From JBCCMA01 sp045107005 (GTDB lineage Bacteria > Pseudomonadota > Gammaproteobacteria > Steroidobacterales > JBCCMA01), in contig JBGCFP010000026.1 in assembly GCA_045107005.1 (NCBI GenBank), forward strand, positions 50,063 through 114,062: a stretch of 64,000 nucleotides of DNA, in the 5' to 3' direction. The notes below the pieces were generated by a model. That model had not been told where the DNA came from. It made no database searches and saw only the letters and a program-made list of their open reading frames with translations. How positions within the stretch are numbered: the stretch's first letter is position 1; each line of letters begins with the position of its first letter. The position numbers were made by a program, and so were the translations under genes. Shown one piece after another: positions 36,338 through 45,335 of the stretch.

Positions 36338-37552
36338 TTAATCGGCCAAAACGGTGCGCACTTTGACCTCGCCGTGCAGCGTTCGATGCACCGGGCACTT
36401 GTCGGCAATTTCCACCAGCCGCGCACGCTGCTCGTCGCTAAGATCACCTTTGATTTTTAATTCGCGTTCAAACACGTCCACCTTGGCGTCGCCGCCCGAC
36501 GCGCAATCTTCGCAGTCTGCAGCGTGAATTTTTTCGTGCCACACCGTCGCGGTAGCGCTGTCCATCGGCCACTTTTTGTGTGTGGCGTACATCTTTAACG
36601 TCATCGTCGTGCAGCTTGCCAACGCGGCAGACAGCAGTTCGTAGGGGCTTGGTCCGACGTCCGTCCCGCCGACTTTTGTCGGTTCGTCGGCCACGAACTG
36701 ATGACCCGTGGCGTTGATGTCGGTGTGAAAACCACTCAGACGAGTCCGCGCCACGACCGCGCCGTCGACGCCATCAATCCCTTCACTGCCAACGCCGATG
36801 TACTTTTGGGCCCACGCGGCAATCACGCGACCCGCGTAACCCGAGTGTTCGGTGTCGCTCAACAGATGATCGGCGTCGTCCAGGCTGACGAAACTCTTCG
36901 GGTGTTTGGCGGCGACAAACAGATCGGTGGCGTTATCCATCTCCACGGTGTCATCGAGCGGTGCGTGCATGACCAGCAGCGCCTTGCGCAGGTGCGCGAC
37001 GTCATCGAGCACCGGCGCTGAACGAATGTCGTCGAGAAACTGCTGGCGAATGCGAAACGGTCGACCGGCCAGCATGACTTCCGCTTCACCATCGCGCTCG
37101 ATGTCTTGTTTTTTGCTGTCGACCAAATGCTCGACGTGCCGGGCGTGCGACGGCGAGCCCAACGTCGCCACCGCCACGGCCGATGGAATGTCCGCGGCGG
37201 CTTTGAGCACCGCCGTGCCGCCCAGCGAATGCCCGACGATCAGTTTAGGCGCCTGATAGTCGCGCCCGAGAAAATCAGCCGCGGCGACCAGGTCGGATAC
37301 GTTGGTTGAGAAATTGCTGTCGGCAAAATCCCCTTTGCTCGCGCCAAGACCGGTGAAATCAAACACCAGAGTCGCGATGCCCTCCGCGGCAAGCGCGGCG
37401 GCAATGTTGCGCGTTGCGGTGAAGTTCTTGGTGCACGTGAAACAGTGAGCAAACAGCGCAAACGCGTGCGGCGCGCGCGTATCGGGCAGCGTGAGCCGAC
37501 CCGACAGCGCGTCGCCAGCAGGGTTATCAAACTTGACGGTGGTCACAGGCAT
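36338..37552 (-). CDS. Alpha/beta hydrolase fused to OsmC-type peroxidase domain
   Basis: 404 residues from the ATG read from 37552, chosen because GGAG precedes it by 6 bases. The N-terminal part (about 1-250) is a hydrolase with the nucleophile elbow VGHSLGGTA; the C-terminal part (about 265-404) is an OsmC domain with the two expected cysteines, one in ALASCTTMTLKMYA and one in ADKCPVHRTL. OsmC proteins reduce organic hydroperoxides. A CEDC pair lies between them. Such fusions are known in proteobacteria; the substrate of the hydrolase half is unknown. Confidence 0.9.
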   Translation of the reverse strand: MPVTTVKFDNPAGDALSGRLTLPDTRAPHAFALFAHCFTCTKNFTATRNIAAALAAEGIATLVFDFTGLGASKGDFADSNFSTNVSDLVAAADFLGRDYQAPKLIVGHSLGGTAVLKAAADIPSAVAVATLGSPSHARHVEHLVDSKKQDIERDGEAEVMLAGRPFRIRQQFLDDIRSAPVLDDVAHLRKALLVMHAPLDDTVEMDNATDLFVAAKHPKSFVSLDDADHLLSDTEHSGYAGRVIAAWAQKYIGVGSEGIDGVDGAVVARTRLSGFHTDINATGHQFVADEPTKVGGTDVGPSPYELLSAALASCTTMTLKMYATHKKWPMDSATATVWHEKIHAADCEDCASGGDAKVDVFERELKIKGDLSDEQRARLVEIADKCPVHRTLHGEVKVRTVLAD

Positions 37553-37595
37553 CGCTATCTCCATAAAAAGCCGGGTGCGCTGTTAAACTTCAGCG

Positions 37596-38924
37596 ATGCA
37601 TGATCCTGCCACTGACACCATCGCAGCGCTAGCGACACCTCAAGGCCGAGGTGGCATCGGCGTCGTCCGCATTTCGGGTGCCGCCGCGCCTGCCATTGGG
37701 GAAAGAATGCTCGATGCGTTGCCGACCCCACGCCACGCCGCGTTTGGCGCGTTCTACGATCAGCACCGTGAGCCGCTGGACCGCGGTATCGCACTGTATT
37801 TCCCATCGCCTAATTCCTACACCGGCGAAGCGGTGCTCGAGCTCCAGGCCCACGGCGGTCCTATGGTGCTCGCGGCCCTGTTGGAGACCGCGTTGGCCAA
37901 CGGCGCGCGCCTGGCGGAACCAGGGGAATTTACGCGGCGGGCCTATCTGAACGGCAAGATGGATCTGACTCAGGCTGAAGCGGTCGTCGATCTGATCAAC
38001 AGTTCGACGCGCACGGCGGCGCGCGCAGCGGCTCGTTCCCTCCAAGGGGTGTTTTCGGCCGACGTTAATGCGCTGGTGGCCGCCCTGAACGCCCTGCGCG
38101 TGCACGTGGAAGCCGCGATTGATTTCCCTGAGGAAGAGGTCGATTTTCTCAGCGACCCGCAAATTGATGAGCGACTCACCGACGTCACGAAGAGACTCGC
38201 GCGCTTGCGCCGCAATGCGAGCCAGGGCCGGCGTCTGCGCGACGGCCTGACCATCGTGATCGTCGGTCGACCCAACGCCGGCAAATCGAGTTTGCTCAAC
38301 CGGCTCGCCGGTCACGACGCGGCGATCGTCACCGATCGACCGGGCACCACGCGCGACGTGCTGCGCGAGGATATCGAACTGGACGGCATGCCTCTGCGCA
38401 TCGTCGATACCGCCGGATTGCGCGACAGCGATGATCCGGTCGAAGTCGAAGGCGTGCGTCGTGCGCGCGACGCGATGGCTCATGCTGACCTGATGCTGCA
38501 CGTCATCGACGCCACCGAAGCGGTGACCGATGCGTTGGCACTGCCCGATATTCCACTGATCACCGTTTACAACAAAACGGATCTGTCGCCGACGCGAACG
38601 TTTGAGCTCAATGATGATGTCGTCGCGCTCTCGGCGCTGACCGGCGCCGGCGTGGACACCTTGACCGAGCGCTTGAAGCACCACGCCGGTTTTGATGCCG
38701 GTACCGAAGGCAACGTGATTGCGCGCCGTCGACACCTTGATGCGCTGGCGCGCGCCGCGACGCACATCGAGCGTGGCACCTTCGAGCTCAAGCAACACGC
38801 GGCTGGCGAAATCATGGCCGAGGAACTTAGGCTGGCCCAGCAGTGTCTTGGAGAAATAACCGGACGCGTCACCAGCGATGCGCTGCTCGGCGATATTTTT
38901 TCCAACTTCTGTATAGGCAAGTAA
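37596..38924 (+). CDS. mnmE: tRNA uridine-5-carboxymethylaminomethyl synthesis GTPase MnmE
   Basis: 442 residues. The N-terminal folate-binding domain (about 1-118), helical domain and inserted G domain are all there: G1 GRPNAGKSS, G3 DTAGLRD, G4 NKTD; the C-terminal FCIGK carries the catalytic cysteine. With MnmG it modifies the wobble uridine of several tRNAs. Position after yidC is usual, but a hydrolase-OsmC gene on the other strand lies between. Confidence 0.97.
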   Translation: MHDPATDTIAALATPQGRGGIGVVRISGAAAPAIGERMLDALPTPRHAAFGAFYDQHREPLDRGIALYFPSPNSYTGEAVLELQAHGGPMVLAALLETALANGARLAEPGEFTRRAYLNGKMDLTQAEAVVDLINSSTRTAARAAARSLQGVFSADVNALVAALNALRVHVEAAIDFPEEEVDFLSDPQIDERLTDVTKRLARLRRNASQGRRLRDGLTIVIVGRPNAGKSSLLNRLAGHDAAIVTDRPGTTRDVLREDIELDGMPLRIVDTAGLRDSDDPVEVEGVRRARDAMAHADLMLHVIDATEAVTDALALPDIPLITVYNKTDLSPTRTFELNDDVVALSALTGAGVDTLTERLKHHAGFDAGTEGNVIARRRHLDALARAATHIERGTFELKQHAAGEIMAEELRLAQQCLGEITGRVTSDALLGDIFSNFCIGK

Positions 38925-38940
38925 CGATGGAGACGTACCG

Positions 38941-39150
38941 ATGAGTGACGAGCGCATCACCGAGTTGGAAACCAAGCTCGCCTTTATGGAGCAAACGGTG
39001 GGTGATCTGAGCGATCTGGTTTACGAGCAGCAGAAGTCCATGGACGAACTGCGCACCTGGTGTCAGACGCTGGCGCAGCGGGTCAGCGCACTGCGCGCTA
39101 ACGACGGTGGCGATGAGCAGAACGAACACGAAGTGCCGCCGCACTACTAG
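38941..39150 (+). CDS. slyX: SlyX family protein
   Basis: 69 residues. A coiled coil (ERITELETKLAFMEQTVGDL) and the short tail ending PPHY are the SlyX signature. Its function is unknown. It starts 16 bases after mnmE and may be co-transcribed with it; usual neighbours rsmG and parAB do not follow here. Confidence 0.93.
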   Translation: MSDERITELETKLAFMEQTVGDLSDLVYEQQKSMDELRTWCQTLAQRVSALRANDGGDEQNEHEVPPHY

Positions 39151-39157
39151 GTCCGGC

Positions 39158-40468
39158 ATGAACGAGAATACCGCACACGCTTCTGGTTCCAGGCTTCTAG
39201 CGGTTATCCGCATTGGCAGCGGGGGCTTGCTACAACTTTTTGCCTACCTGGTGGGCGTCGTTGCACTGGGTGCGGCGATTGCCGGTGCCGCTCGCGCTGT
39301 CGACCACCCGTGGCTGCTCCTCGGTCTTGGCCTGATGGCGGCCGTGATCTCAGTGGCGACTGTGTCGCTGTTACCGGCTCTTTTGTTTCGACGCACGCCC
39401 AAACGCCGCTACGCCGTGTGGCATGGCCTCGGTGCCGGCGTTGTGTTGTTGGCCGGTGTTGCGCTGGTGTTTCTGCGTCCGCTGGTGCCCGCAGCACAGC
39501 AATACGCGGTGGAGATTCCACCTGGCGTTGAGCAATGGCAACTGCCGACTGGCTCCACCCTCGCCGTGCGCAAGGTTTTGGCCAATCCACCAACGAACAA
39601 AAAATCGATTGTCGTGGTCCACGGCGGGCCCGGCGCGTACAGCGTGGTCATTGAGCAAACCGTGAAACCGCTGTCGCAACTGAGTGCAGATGGCCACGAC
39701 GTGTATTTCTACGATCAGGTGGGTGGCGGCTTGTCGGATCGTCTGGACGACATGGCGGAGTACTCGCTCGATCGTCACATGCGCGACCTCAAAGCGCTGG
39801 TCGACAAGATCCTCGCGGGCAGCGGCGATGAAAGCGTGATCCTCATCGCGTCGTCCTGGGGCACGACGTTGACGTCGAATTACATGGTCAGGCATCCGGC
39901 TGATGTCTACCAGGTCGTCTTTTCGTCGGCGGCGCCGATGCATCACCCGGAATGGCGGGAAGCGGGTGATGGCAAACTTGATGAAAAAATGTCGGACGCG
40001 GAGAAAACGGCTTTCACCGATGCGGTGAACCAGCCGCGTTTCATGGCCGCCGTGTTGCTGTCCGATATTAATCCAACGGCCGCGTCGCGACTCTTGCCGT
40101 GGCGCGAAGCCGGTTCCTTTTTCGACCGCATTGCCAATGAGTATTATCTGTCGCTCACGGTGTGCGACCCGAGTGCCATCAAGACGCAAACGCGAGGTTT
40201 CGGTTTTTGGTCGAACCGAATGACGGCTAAAAGCCTGCAAGACTATGCAGACCCCAAACCCGCACTACGCGAAAACCACACGCCGGTGCTCATCGTGCGC
40301 GGCGAGTGCGACTACAAAAAAGAAGCCGTGGCGCGGCAATACGCAAGCACGTTTCCCAACGCGATTTACCGTTCGCTGGAAGGTGCCGGCCACATGGTTT
40401 ATTGGGAGAAGCCGCAGGCTTTTGTCGCGGTTGTTCGAGAGTTCTTGGGAACTGGCGTTGTCCGCTAG
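39158..40468 (+). CDS. Membrane-anchored alpha/beta hydrolase, proline iminopeptidase-like
   Basis: 436 residues from the ATG at 39158. Three hydrophobic segments come first (about 21-45, 48-75 and 85-110), then an alpha/beta hydrolase domain. The oxyanion motif VVHGGPGA and YDQVGGGLS are like those of proline iminopeptidases; the nucleophile is S233 in ASSWGT, where the usual first glycine of GxSxG is replaced. The terminal histidine is in GAGHMVYW. The membrane anchor before a peptidase-like domain is uncommon. It starts 7 bases after slyX and may belong to a run with the following nitrilase gene. Confidence 0.82.
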   Translation: MNENTAHASGSRLLAVIRIGSGGLLQLFAYLVGVVALGAAIAGAARAVDHPWLLLGLGLMAAVISVATVSLLPALLFRRTPKRRYAVWHGLGAGVVLLAGVALVFLRPLVPAAQQYAVEIPPGVEQWQLPTGSTLAVRKVLANPPTNKKSIVVVHGGPGAYSVVIEQTVKPLSQLSADGHDVYFYDQVGGGLSDRLDDMAEYSLDRHMRDLKALVDKILAGSGDESVILIASSWGTTLTSNYMVRHPADVYQVVFSSAAPMHHPEWREAGDGKLDEKMSDAEKTAFTDAVNQPRFMAAVLLSDINPTAASRLLPWREAGSFFDRIANEYYLSLTVCDPSAIKTQTRGFGFWSNRMTAKSLQDYADPKPALRENHTPVLIVRGECDYKKEAVARQYASTFPNAIYRSLEGAGHMVYWEKPQAFVAVVREFLGTGVVR

Positions 40469-40491
40469 ATCCCGCTTCAGGAGACTTTGTC

Positions 40492-41454
40492 ATGTCCAAT
40501 GATCACGTTCGCGTCGGCCTCGGTCAGATCTCACCGGTTTGGTTTCGCCGCGACCAGACGCTGGAAAAAGTGTGTGACACCGTGCGTGACGCCGCGACCG
40601 AGCGCTGCGACGTCGTGGGTTTTGGCGAAGCGCTGGTGCCGGGCTACCCGTTTTGGCCCGAGCGCACTGGCGGAGCGGTGTTTGAATCTAAAGTGCAAAA
40701 GGCCTTTCACGCTCGCTACCTCGATCAAGCCGTGCAGATCGAAGCGGGCCATCTGGATTCGGTCTGTCAGGTGGCGGGCGAGCACGGCGTGGCCGTGGTG
40801 CTGGGTATTATCGAGCGGCCGGTGGATCGGGGTGGCCATAGCGTTTACGCGAGCGCCGTGACGATCAATCCGCAGGGCGTCATCGTGTCGGTGCATCGCA
40901 AGCTGATGCCCACCTACGAGGAGCGCCTGACCTGGTCGCCCGGCGATGGCAACGGCTTGCGCGTTCATCCGCTCAAGGCGTTCACGCTCGGGTCACTCAA
41001 CTGTTGGGAAAACTGGATGCCGCTGCCGCGCGCGGCGCTGTACGCGCAGGGCGAAGATTTGCACTACGCGATCTGGCCCGGCGGCATGCACAACACTGGC
41101 GACATCACGCGATTTATCGCCAAAGAGGCCCGCTCCTACGTGGTTTCTGTATCGAGTCTGATGCGTGGGTCCGATTTTCCGGCCGATACCTTGCACCGGG
41201 ATCAGCTGGTTGACGACGAGGACGCGTTTCTGGCCAACGGCGGCTCCTGCGTCGCAGGGCCCGACGGACAATGGGTACTGCCGCCCGTCGCCGAGAAAGA
41301 GGGCTTGCTTGTGGCCGATATCGACCACACCCGCGTGCGTGAGGAGCGCCAGAACTTTGATCCAGTTGGCCACTATTCGAGGCCTGATGTCACCCACCTG
41401 ACGGTCGACCGCACACGTCAATCCACGCTAAGTGTGATCGACGACGACACGTAG
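40492..41454 (+). CDS. Nitrilase (carbon-nitrogen hydrolase family)
   Basis: 320 residues from the ATG at 40492, with AGGAG 8 bases upstream. The catalytic triad is visible: E46 in GFGEALVPGYPFWP, K137 in HRKLMPTYEERLTW and C171 in LNCWENWMPLPRAALYAQGE. The CWE motif and the following MPL and ALYAQGE are those of true nitrilases rather than amidases or beta-ureidopropionases. Such enzymes turn nitriles into carboxylic acids and ammonia. A TonB-dependent receptor gene follows in the same direction. Confidence 0.9.
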   Translation: MSNDHVRVGLGQISPVWFRRDQTLEKVCDTVRDAATERCDVVGFGEALVPGYPFWPERTGGAVFESKVQKAFHARYLDQAVQIEAGHLDSVCQVAGEHGVAVVLGIIERPVDRGGHSVYASAVTINPQGVIVSVHRKLMPTYEERLTWSPGDGNGLRVHPLKAFTLGSLNCWENWMPLPRAALYAQGEDLHYAIWPGGMHNTGDITRFIAKEARSYVVSVSSLMRGSDFPADTLHRDQLVDDEDAFLANGGSCVAGPDGQWVLPPVAEKEGLLVADIDHTRVREERQNFDPVGHYSRPDVTHLTVDRTRQSTLSVIDDDT

Positions 41455-41486
41455 TCTACGAAAGCTGTGCTAGGGTCACTCATACT

Positions 41487-43523
41487 ATGAAATCGCTACG
41501 CTACCGCGCTCTGCTCGGCGCATACATTGCCCTGGCCTGGGCCGCCCCAACGTGGGCCCAGGATCAAGAGGCGGCCGAGTCCGACGAGGCGGTGGAAGAA
41601 CTCACCGTCACCGGCGTGCGTACCGCTGTGGATTCGCTGGGCATCGATCTGGATGCCGAAAGCATCAAAGGGCTGCCCGGCGGCAACGATGATGTACTCC
41701 ACGTGATCACCATGCTGCCCGGCGTCGCGCAAAACAGTGACTTTGAAGGGGGCATGGCCGTGCGTGGCTCGCGCCCGCTCGATAACGAATTCCGTGTTGA
41801 TTTCCTCAACGTTGGCTACCTGTTTCATTTCGCTCCCGGCAGCGTTGTCGACGGCGACGTCGTGGACGGCTTCACGTTCCACCCCGCCGGCTTCGGCGCG
41901 CGCTTTCAAGACAAGATTGGTGGCGTGGTCGATGTGCGCACGCGCAGCCCGAACGCCGACGATCTGTCCGTCATGCTCGACGCCAACCTGCTGCACAGCG
42001 GAGTATTGGTCGAAGGCCCGGTCAACGACCGGCAGCGCGGTTATTTTTCGGCCCGTGCCAGTTACTACGATCTGATTCTGGAACCGCTGATCGAGCGCCA
42101 GAACGAAGACGCCGAGGAACCCGATTTGGTCCAGTTGCCGCGCTATCGCGACTACCGTGGCAAATACCAGATCGACATCGGCGATTCGAGTCGCGTTGAT
42201 TTGTTGCTCGATGGTGCAACCGATTCGGTTGAGCTGCTGTTCGACGATGAAAACACTGAGGTGCTGCAGGATCCCGCGCTGGCCGGTCAGCACCGCTTTG
42301 GTCTGAAGTACCACCGACAGGGCGCGGTGTTTACCCACGACGGCGGCGGCGCAGATTTGTTTGAGCAAGTCATCGCGGGCTTCGGCCACACCGAGACCGA
42401 CTTGAACATTCGTCTTGGTGGCGCCGGTGACATTGAGATGATCACCAACGATTTGACGCTGCGCGTCGAAGCCACGCTGCGGCGTATGGGCCGCCATCAG
42501 TTTACATTCGGCGGTACGATCACCGATCGCAATTTTGATTACGACGTTGTGCTGCGCGACAACGGGTGCACGGAGTTTGAAGTCGACTGTCGCTTTACCG
42601 ATTCAGAGCAACTCACGGCTGAGTCGAGTCTGAACCTGTTGCGGCAGCGTTTTTTCGGCAACTACGATCTGCAGCTGTTTGACAATCTGACGCTGTCGCT
42701 CGGTTCCGCCTACACCGCGGATGACTATCTGGATCGCAGCTCCTTTGAGCCGCGCGGTCAATTGCGCTGGCAGTTCGCCGAGCGATCAACGTTTACTGCC
42801 GGTGCCGGGCGCTACCATCAGTTGCCGGCTGTCGAATATATGGAACGCACGCTGGGCAACCCATTGCTCGACTATCTGCAGTCCGATCACTATGTGCTCG
42901 GGATGCGCCATCGCTTTTTGAACGGCTGGCTGGTCAAAGCCGACGTGTACGAAAAATCGATGAGCAATCTGGTTACCGGAAACGAAGGCACCCGCTACGA
43001 CAATCGCGGTGTGGGTGAAGCGCGCGGTGCTGAGCTCATGGTGCAAGGGCATTTTGGGCCGCGTTGGGTGGGCTGGTTGTCGTTGTCCTACGCCGAATCC
43101 GAACGCACCGATCTCGACACCGGGCAGACCTTTGCGTTTGAATTTGATCAGCCGCTCATCGCGTCGCTGGTGGCCAAGCATCAAATTAGCGACACGCTGT
43201 CGTTTGGTGCGCGCGCCATTTTCCACAGCGGCGCGCCCGATACCCGCATCGTTGGCGGCACGCCGGATCCGGAGAACGAGGGTTTGTTCATCCCGATTTA
43301 CGGCCCGATTAACGGCGACCGTTTGCCCGACTACTTCCGTCTGGATTTGCGTCTGGACTGGAACCCTTCGTGGTTCAACAACGGGCAGTTGTACTTCGAA
43401 GTGCTGAACGCGACGAATCGCGAAAACGTCACCGCCTACGAATACGAGCCGGACTATTCAGATCGCGAGGCGGTGTCGCAAATTCCGGTGTTCGTGTCCA
43501 TTGGTGTGCGCAAGTCGCTGTAA
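41487..43523 (+). CDS. TonB-dependent outer-membrane receptor
   Basis: 678 residues. The signal peptide ends near PTWAQ; the plug domain (about 35-155) has EELTVTGVR as a TonB-box-like start, then LPGVAQNSDFEGGMAVRGSRP and PAGFGARFQDKIGGVVDVRTRSP. The barrel follows, with the final strand SIGVRKSL lacking the usual terminal Phe. At under 700 residues it is on the small side. The ligand is unknown; the nitrilase and hydrolase upstream might act on what it imports, as inference. It converges on the next gene with 17 bases between. Confidence 0.88.
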   Translation: MKSLRYRALLGAYIALAWAAPTWAQDQEAAESDEAVEELTVTGVRTAVDSLGIDLDAESIKGLPGGNDDVLHVITMLPGVAQNSDFEGGMAVRGSRPLDNEFRVDFLNVGYLFHFAPGSVVDGDVVDGFTFHPAGFGARFQDKIGGVVDVRTRSPNADDLSVMLDANLLHSGVLVEGPVNDRQRGYFSARASYYDLILEPLIERQNEDAEEPDLVQLPRYRDYRGKYQIDIGDSSRVDLLLDGATDSVELLFDDENTEVLQDPALAGQHRFGLKYHRQGAVFTHDGGGADLFEQVIAGFGHTETDLNIRLGGAGDIEMITNDLTLRVEATLRRMGRHQFTFGGTITDRNFDYDVVLRDNGCTEFEVDCRFTDSEQLTAESSLNLLRQRFFGNYDLQLFDNLTLSLGSAYTADDYLDRSSFEPRGQLRWQFAERSTFTAGAGRYHQLPAVEYMERTLGNPLLDYLQSDHYVLGMRHRFLNGWLVKADVYEKSMSNLVTGNEGTRYDNRGVGEARGAELMVQGHFGPRWVGWLSLSYAESERTDLDTGQTFAFEFDQPLIASLVAKHQISDTLSFGARAIFHSGAPDTRIVGGTPDPENEGLFIPIYGPINGDRLPDYFRLDLRLDWNPSWFNNGQLYFEVLNATNRENVTAYEYEPDYSDREAVSQIPVFVSIGVRKSL

Positions 43524-43540
43524 GTTGGCTGCGGCGACTC

Positions 43541-44317
43541 TCATTCGTTGCAAGGTGTGTCATTCAACGCGGTCGACTGTGTAATCGCGTAAACAGACTC
43601 CTGGCTGGTTATTTCCACACTGAAAATACCGATGCGGTTGTGATAACTCGATAACGTAATGACGCCTTGCGGGTCGACAAAAATACTGAGGGCCGAACAC
43701 GGATTACCTTCAATATTGCCGTGCCAACTCGCCAGATCATTGTCGCCGCTCGCGCGCGAGCGCGTGCCGTCCACCTGCCGGGAAACGATGATGTCTCCCG
43801 GGAACAATTCGAGGCTCAGCGTATCGTTGTCCGATGCGTTTCGAATCCTTTCGCGTAGTGCCTCACCGTCAATTTTCGCAAAGCGATATCTCTGGTGCTC
43901 TTCATCGGCATATTGCGATTGGAGTTGTGCGTCAACGGTTTGCAGATCCACTTCTTCAAACACGAACTGCGCTTCGGTAACCGCGCCGTCGTCGCTAGGC
44001 TCGTCCGAATCAGTGGCGTTGCTTCGTGGTCTCTTTGGCGCGGGCGTCGAGGTCGGCTCGTCGTGGATCGACGAGGCATCGGTGACGATGTGCGGCTCGT
44101 CAGCGGGCGCTTTCTGGAACGCCCGCTCAGCAGTCCCCCTGTCGTCGGTCGTCGCCGCTTCGGTGTCATCCAAGCCGATGGCAGGCGATCGTTTACTCGC
44201 TGGCGTCGCGACAGGTGAAGAGTTGGCGGGGTCTTCTTGCAACGCGTAAATCCCAAACGCAACCGCGCCAAGACCCAGCAGCCCGACCAATATGATGCGC
44301 AACGAAGAGGCACCCAT
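43541..44317 (-). CDS. Membrane-anchored protein of unknown function
   Basis: 258 residues from the ATG read from 44317. One N-terminal membrane segment (SLRIILVGLLGLGAVAFGIYAL) is followed by a long low-complexity region rich in Ser, Thr, Asp and Pro (about 28-110) and a compact C-terminal domain (about 112-258). The C-terminal domain, with LELFPGDIIVSRQVDGTR and SWHGNIEG, loosely resembles the propeptide or FTP-like region of secreted metallopeptidases. There is no protease domain. Two cysteines near the end (NPCSALSIF and DTPCNE) might form a disulfide. No function is proposed. Confidence 0.65.
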   Translation of the reverse strand: MGASSLRIILVGLLGLGAVAFGIYALQEDPANSSPVATPASKRSPAIGLDDTEAATTDDRGTAERAFQKAPADEPHIVTDASSIHDEPTSTPAPKRPRSNATDSDEPSDDGAVTEAQFVFEEVDLQTVDAQLQSQYADEEHQRYRFAKIDGEALRERIRNASDNDTLSLELFPGDIIVSRQVDGTRSRASGDNDLASWHGNIEGNPCSALSIFVDPQGVITLSSYHNRIGIFSVEITSQESVYAITQSTALNDTPCNE

Positions 44318-44348
44318 CAAAGGTAAAACATCTTGAAATGGTGTCGAA

Positions 44349-45335
44349 TCAGGACGCGCGGCTAATTGGCGGGTGCTGTTGCTCGGCGGCGGCGGGGCGG
44401 GCGCATTCGATGACGCCGTCCACTTCGACCAGCAGTTCGCGACGACAAATGTCGGCCGCGAGGATCACGAGGCGTTCGGGCTGATTGGTTAGCGCCGCCA
44501 TGTGCTCGCGTACGGTTTGAGCAAGCTTCATGTCGCGCACGTAGACCCGCAGCGTGGCGCTGGCGTCGGCCAGATCGGCGTTGCGAATCAGCGTGCGGAT
44601 GTTTTCGAGCAGCACATTTATTTGCCGCGAATCGTCGCCTTCGTGCTGCGACTCATGGCCGACGATCGCCGCTGTGCCCGATAAGAACATCTGCCGGCGA
44701 CCGTGGGTATCGAGCAGCGATGCGCGGCTGAACGACGGGCTGCGCGGACCGTACACACGTGGGTACGCAAACGCGCTGACCTGACGCGGGTTTTCCACCA
44801 GCTGCGGCGCCTGCAGTGCAGCGAGAATAAAGACGCGCAGAGGCTGCTCGGGGGCAGAACCTACGGCCGTGGCGGCTGGTGGCTGGCGCTGCGCCATGTG
44901 CGCGGCATCAAAGGCCTCAGCGCGGCCCAGGCAAAATTGTTTGTAACGCTCCTGGTCGCCGTCGCCACCGTTGATATCCGGCACGGTATTCCAGATGCGC
45001 ACGATGTCGTGAAAGCCCTGGGCATGGATAAAATCGAGCAGCTGTTGATAAACCTCGTAGGTGTCCGCGCGCAGATCGTCAGTGTCGATCTGTGCCGCGG
45101 CCATCAGATAGCCGCCGCAGGTGATGGCATTGACCCGGCCGGCGCAGAGGCGCTGAGGCGTGCCTTCGCAGCGCCAGGTTTCGCGCACGCTCTGACCGTA
45201 AATCTGCGGCAGACCGGTTTCGAAATCACAGGCCTCGCCGCTGTCGCCGGACCCAAACAGAAAACGAAAAAACACGCCGTGCTGGTCGGCGTTGTTGTAA
45301 TTGATCGATTCGTAGCTGACGTGCAGGGGTTTCAT
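44349..45335 (-). CDS. xanB2: FkbO/Hyg5-type chorismatase, XanB2-like
   Basis: 328 residues from the ATG read from 45335, which overlaps the halogenase stop (ATGA). The chorismatase signatures are clear: RIWNTVPDIN, ERYKQFCLGRAEAF, ENPRQVSAFAYPR and YGPRSPSFSRAS, then LSGTAAIVGHES. The fold is a pair of YjgF-like domains. XanB2 of Xanthomonas turns chorismate into 3- and 4-hydroxybenzoate; 3-hydroxybenzoate starts xanthomonadin, an aryl polyene, and 4-hydroxybenzoate feeds ubiquinone. Here it would supply the aryl starter for the carrier protein and ligase encoded divergently. Product regiochemistry cannot be read. Confidence 0.9.
   Translation of the reverse strand: MKPLHVSYESINYNNADQHGVFFRFLFGSGDSGEACDFETGLPQIYGQSVRETWRCEGTPQRLCAGRVNAITCGGYLMAAAQIDTDDLRADTYEVYQQLLDFIHAQGFHDIVRIWNTVPDINGGDGDQERYKQFCLGRAEAFDAAHMAQRQPPAATAVGSAPEQPLRVFILAALQAPQLVENPRQVSAFAYPRVYGPRSPSFSRASLLDTHGRRQMFLSGTAAIVGHESQHEGDDSRQINVLLENIRTLIRNADLADASATLRVYVRDMKLAQTVREHMAALTNQPERLVILAADICRRELLVEVDGVIECARPAAAEQQHPPISRAS

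Noticed and set aside
37629..38975. Long minus-strand ORF (448 codons) opposite mnmE
   Set aside because: Mirror of the GC-rich third-position pattern of mnmE; no family signature and full overlap with a certain gene.
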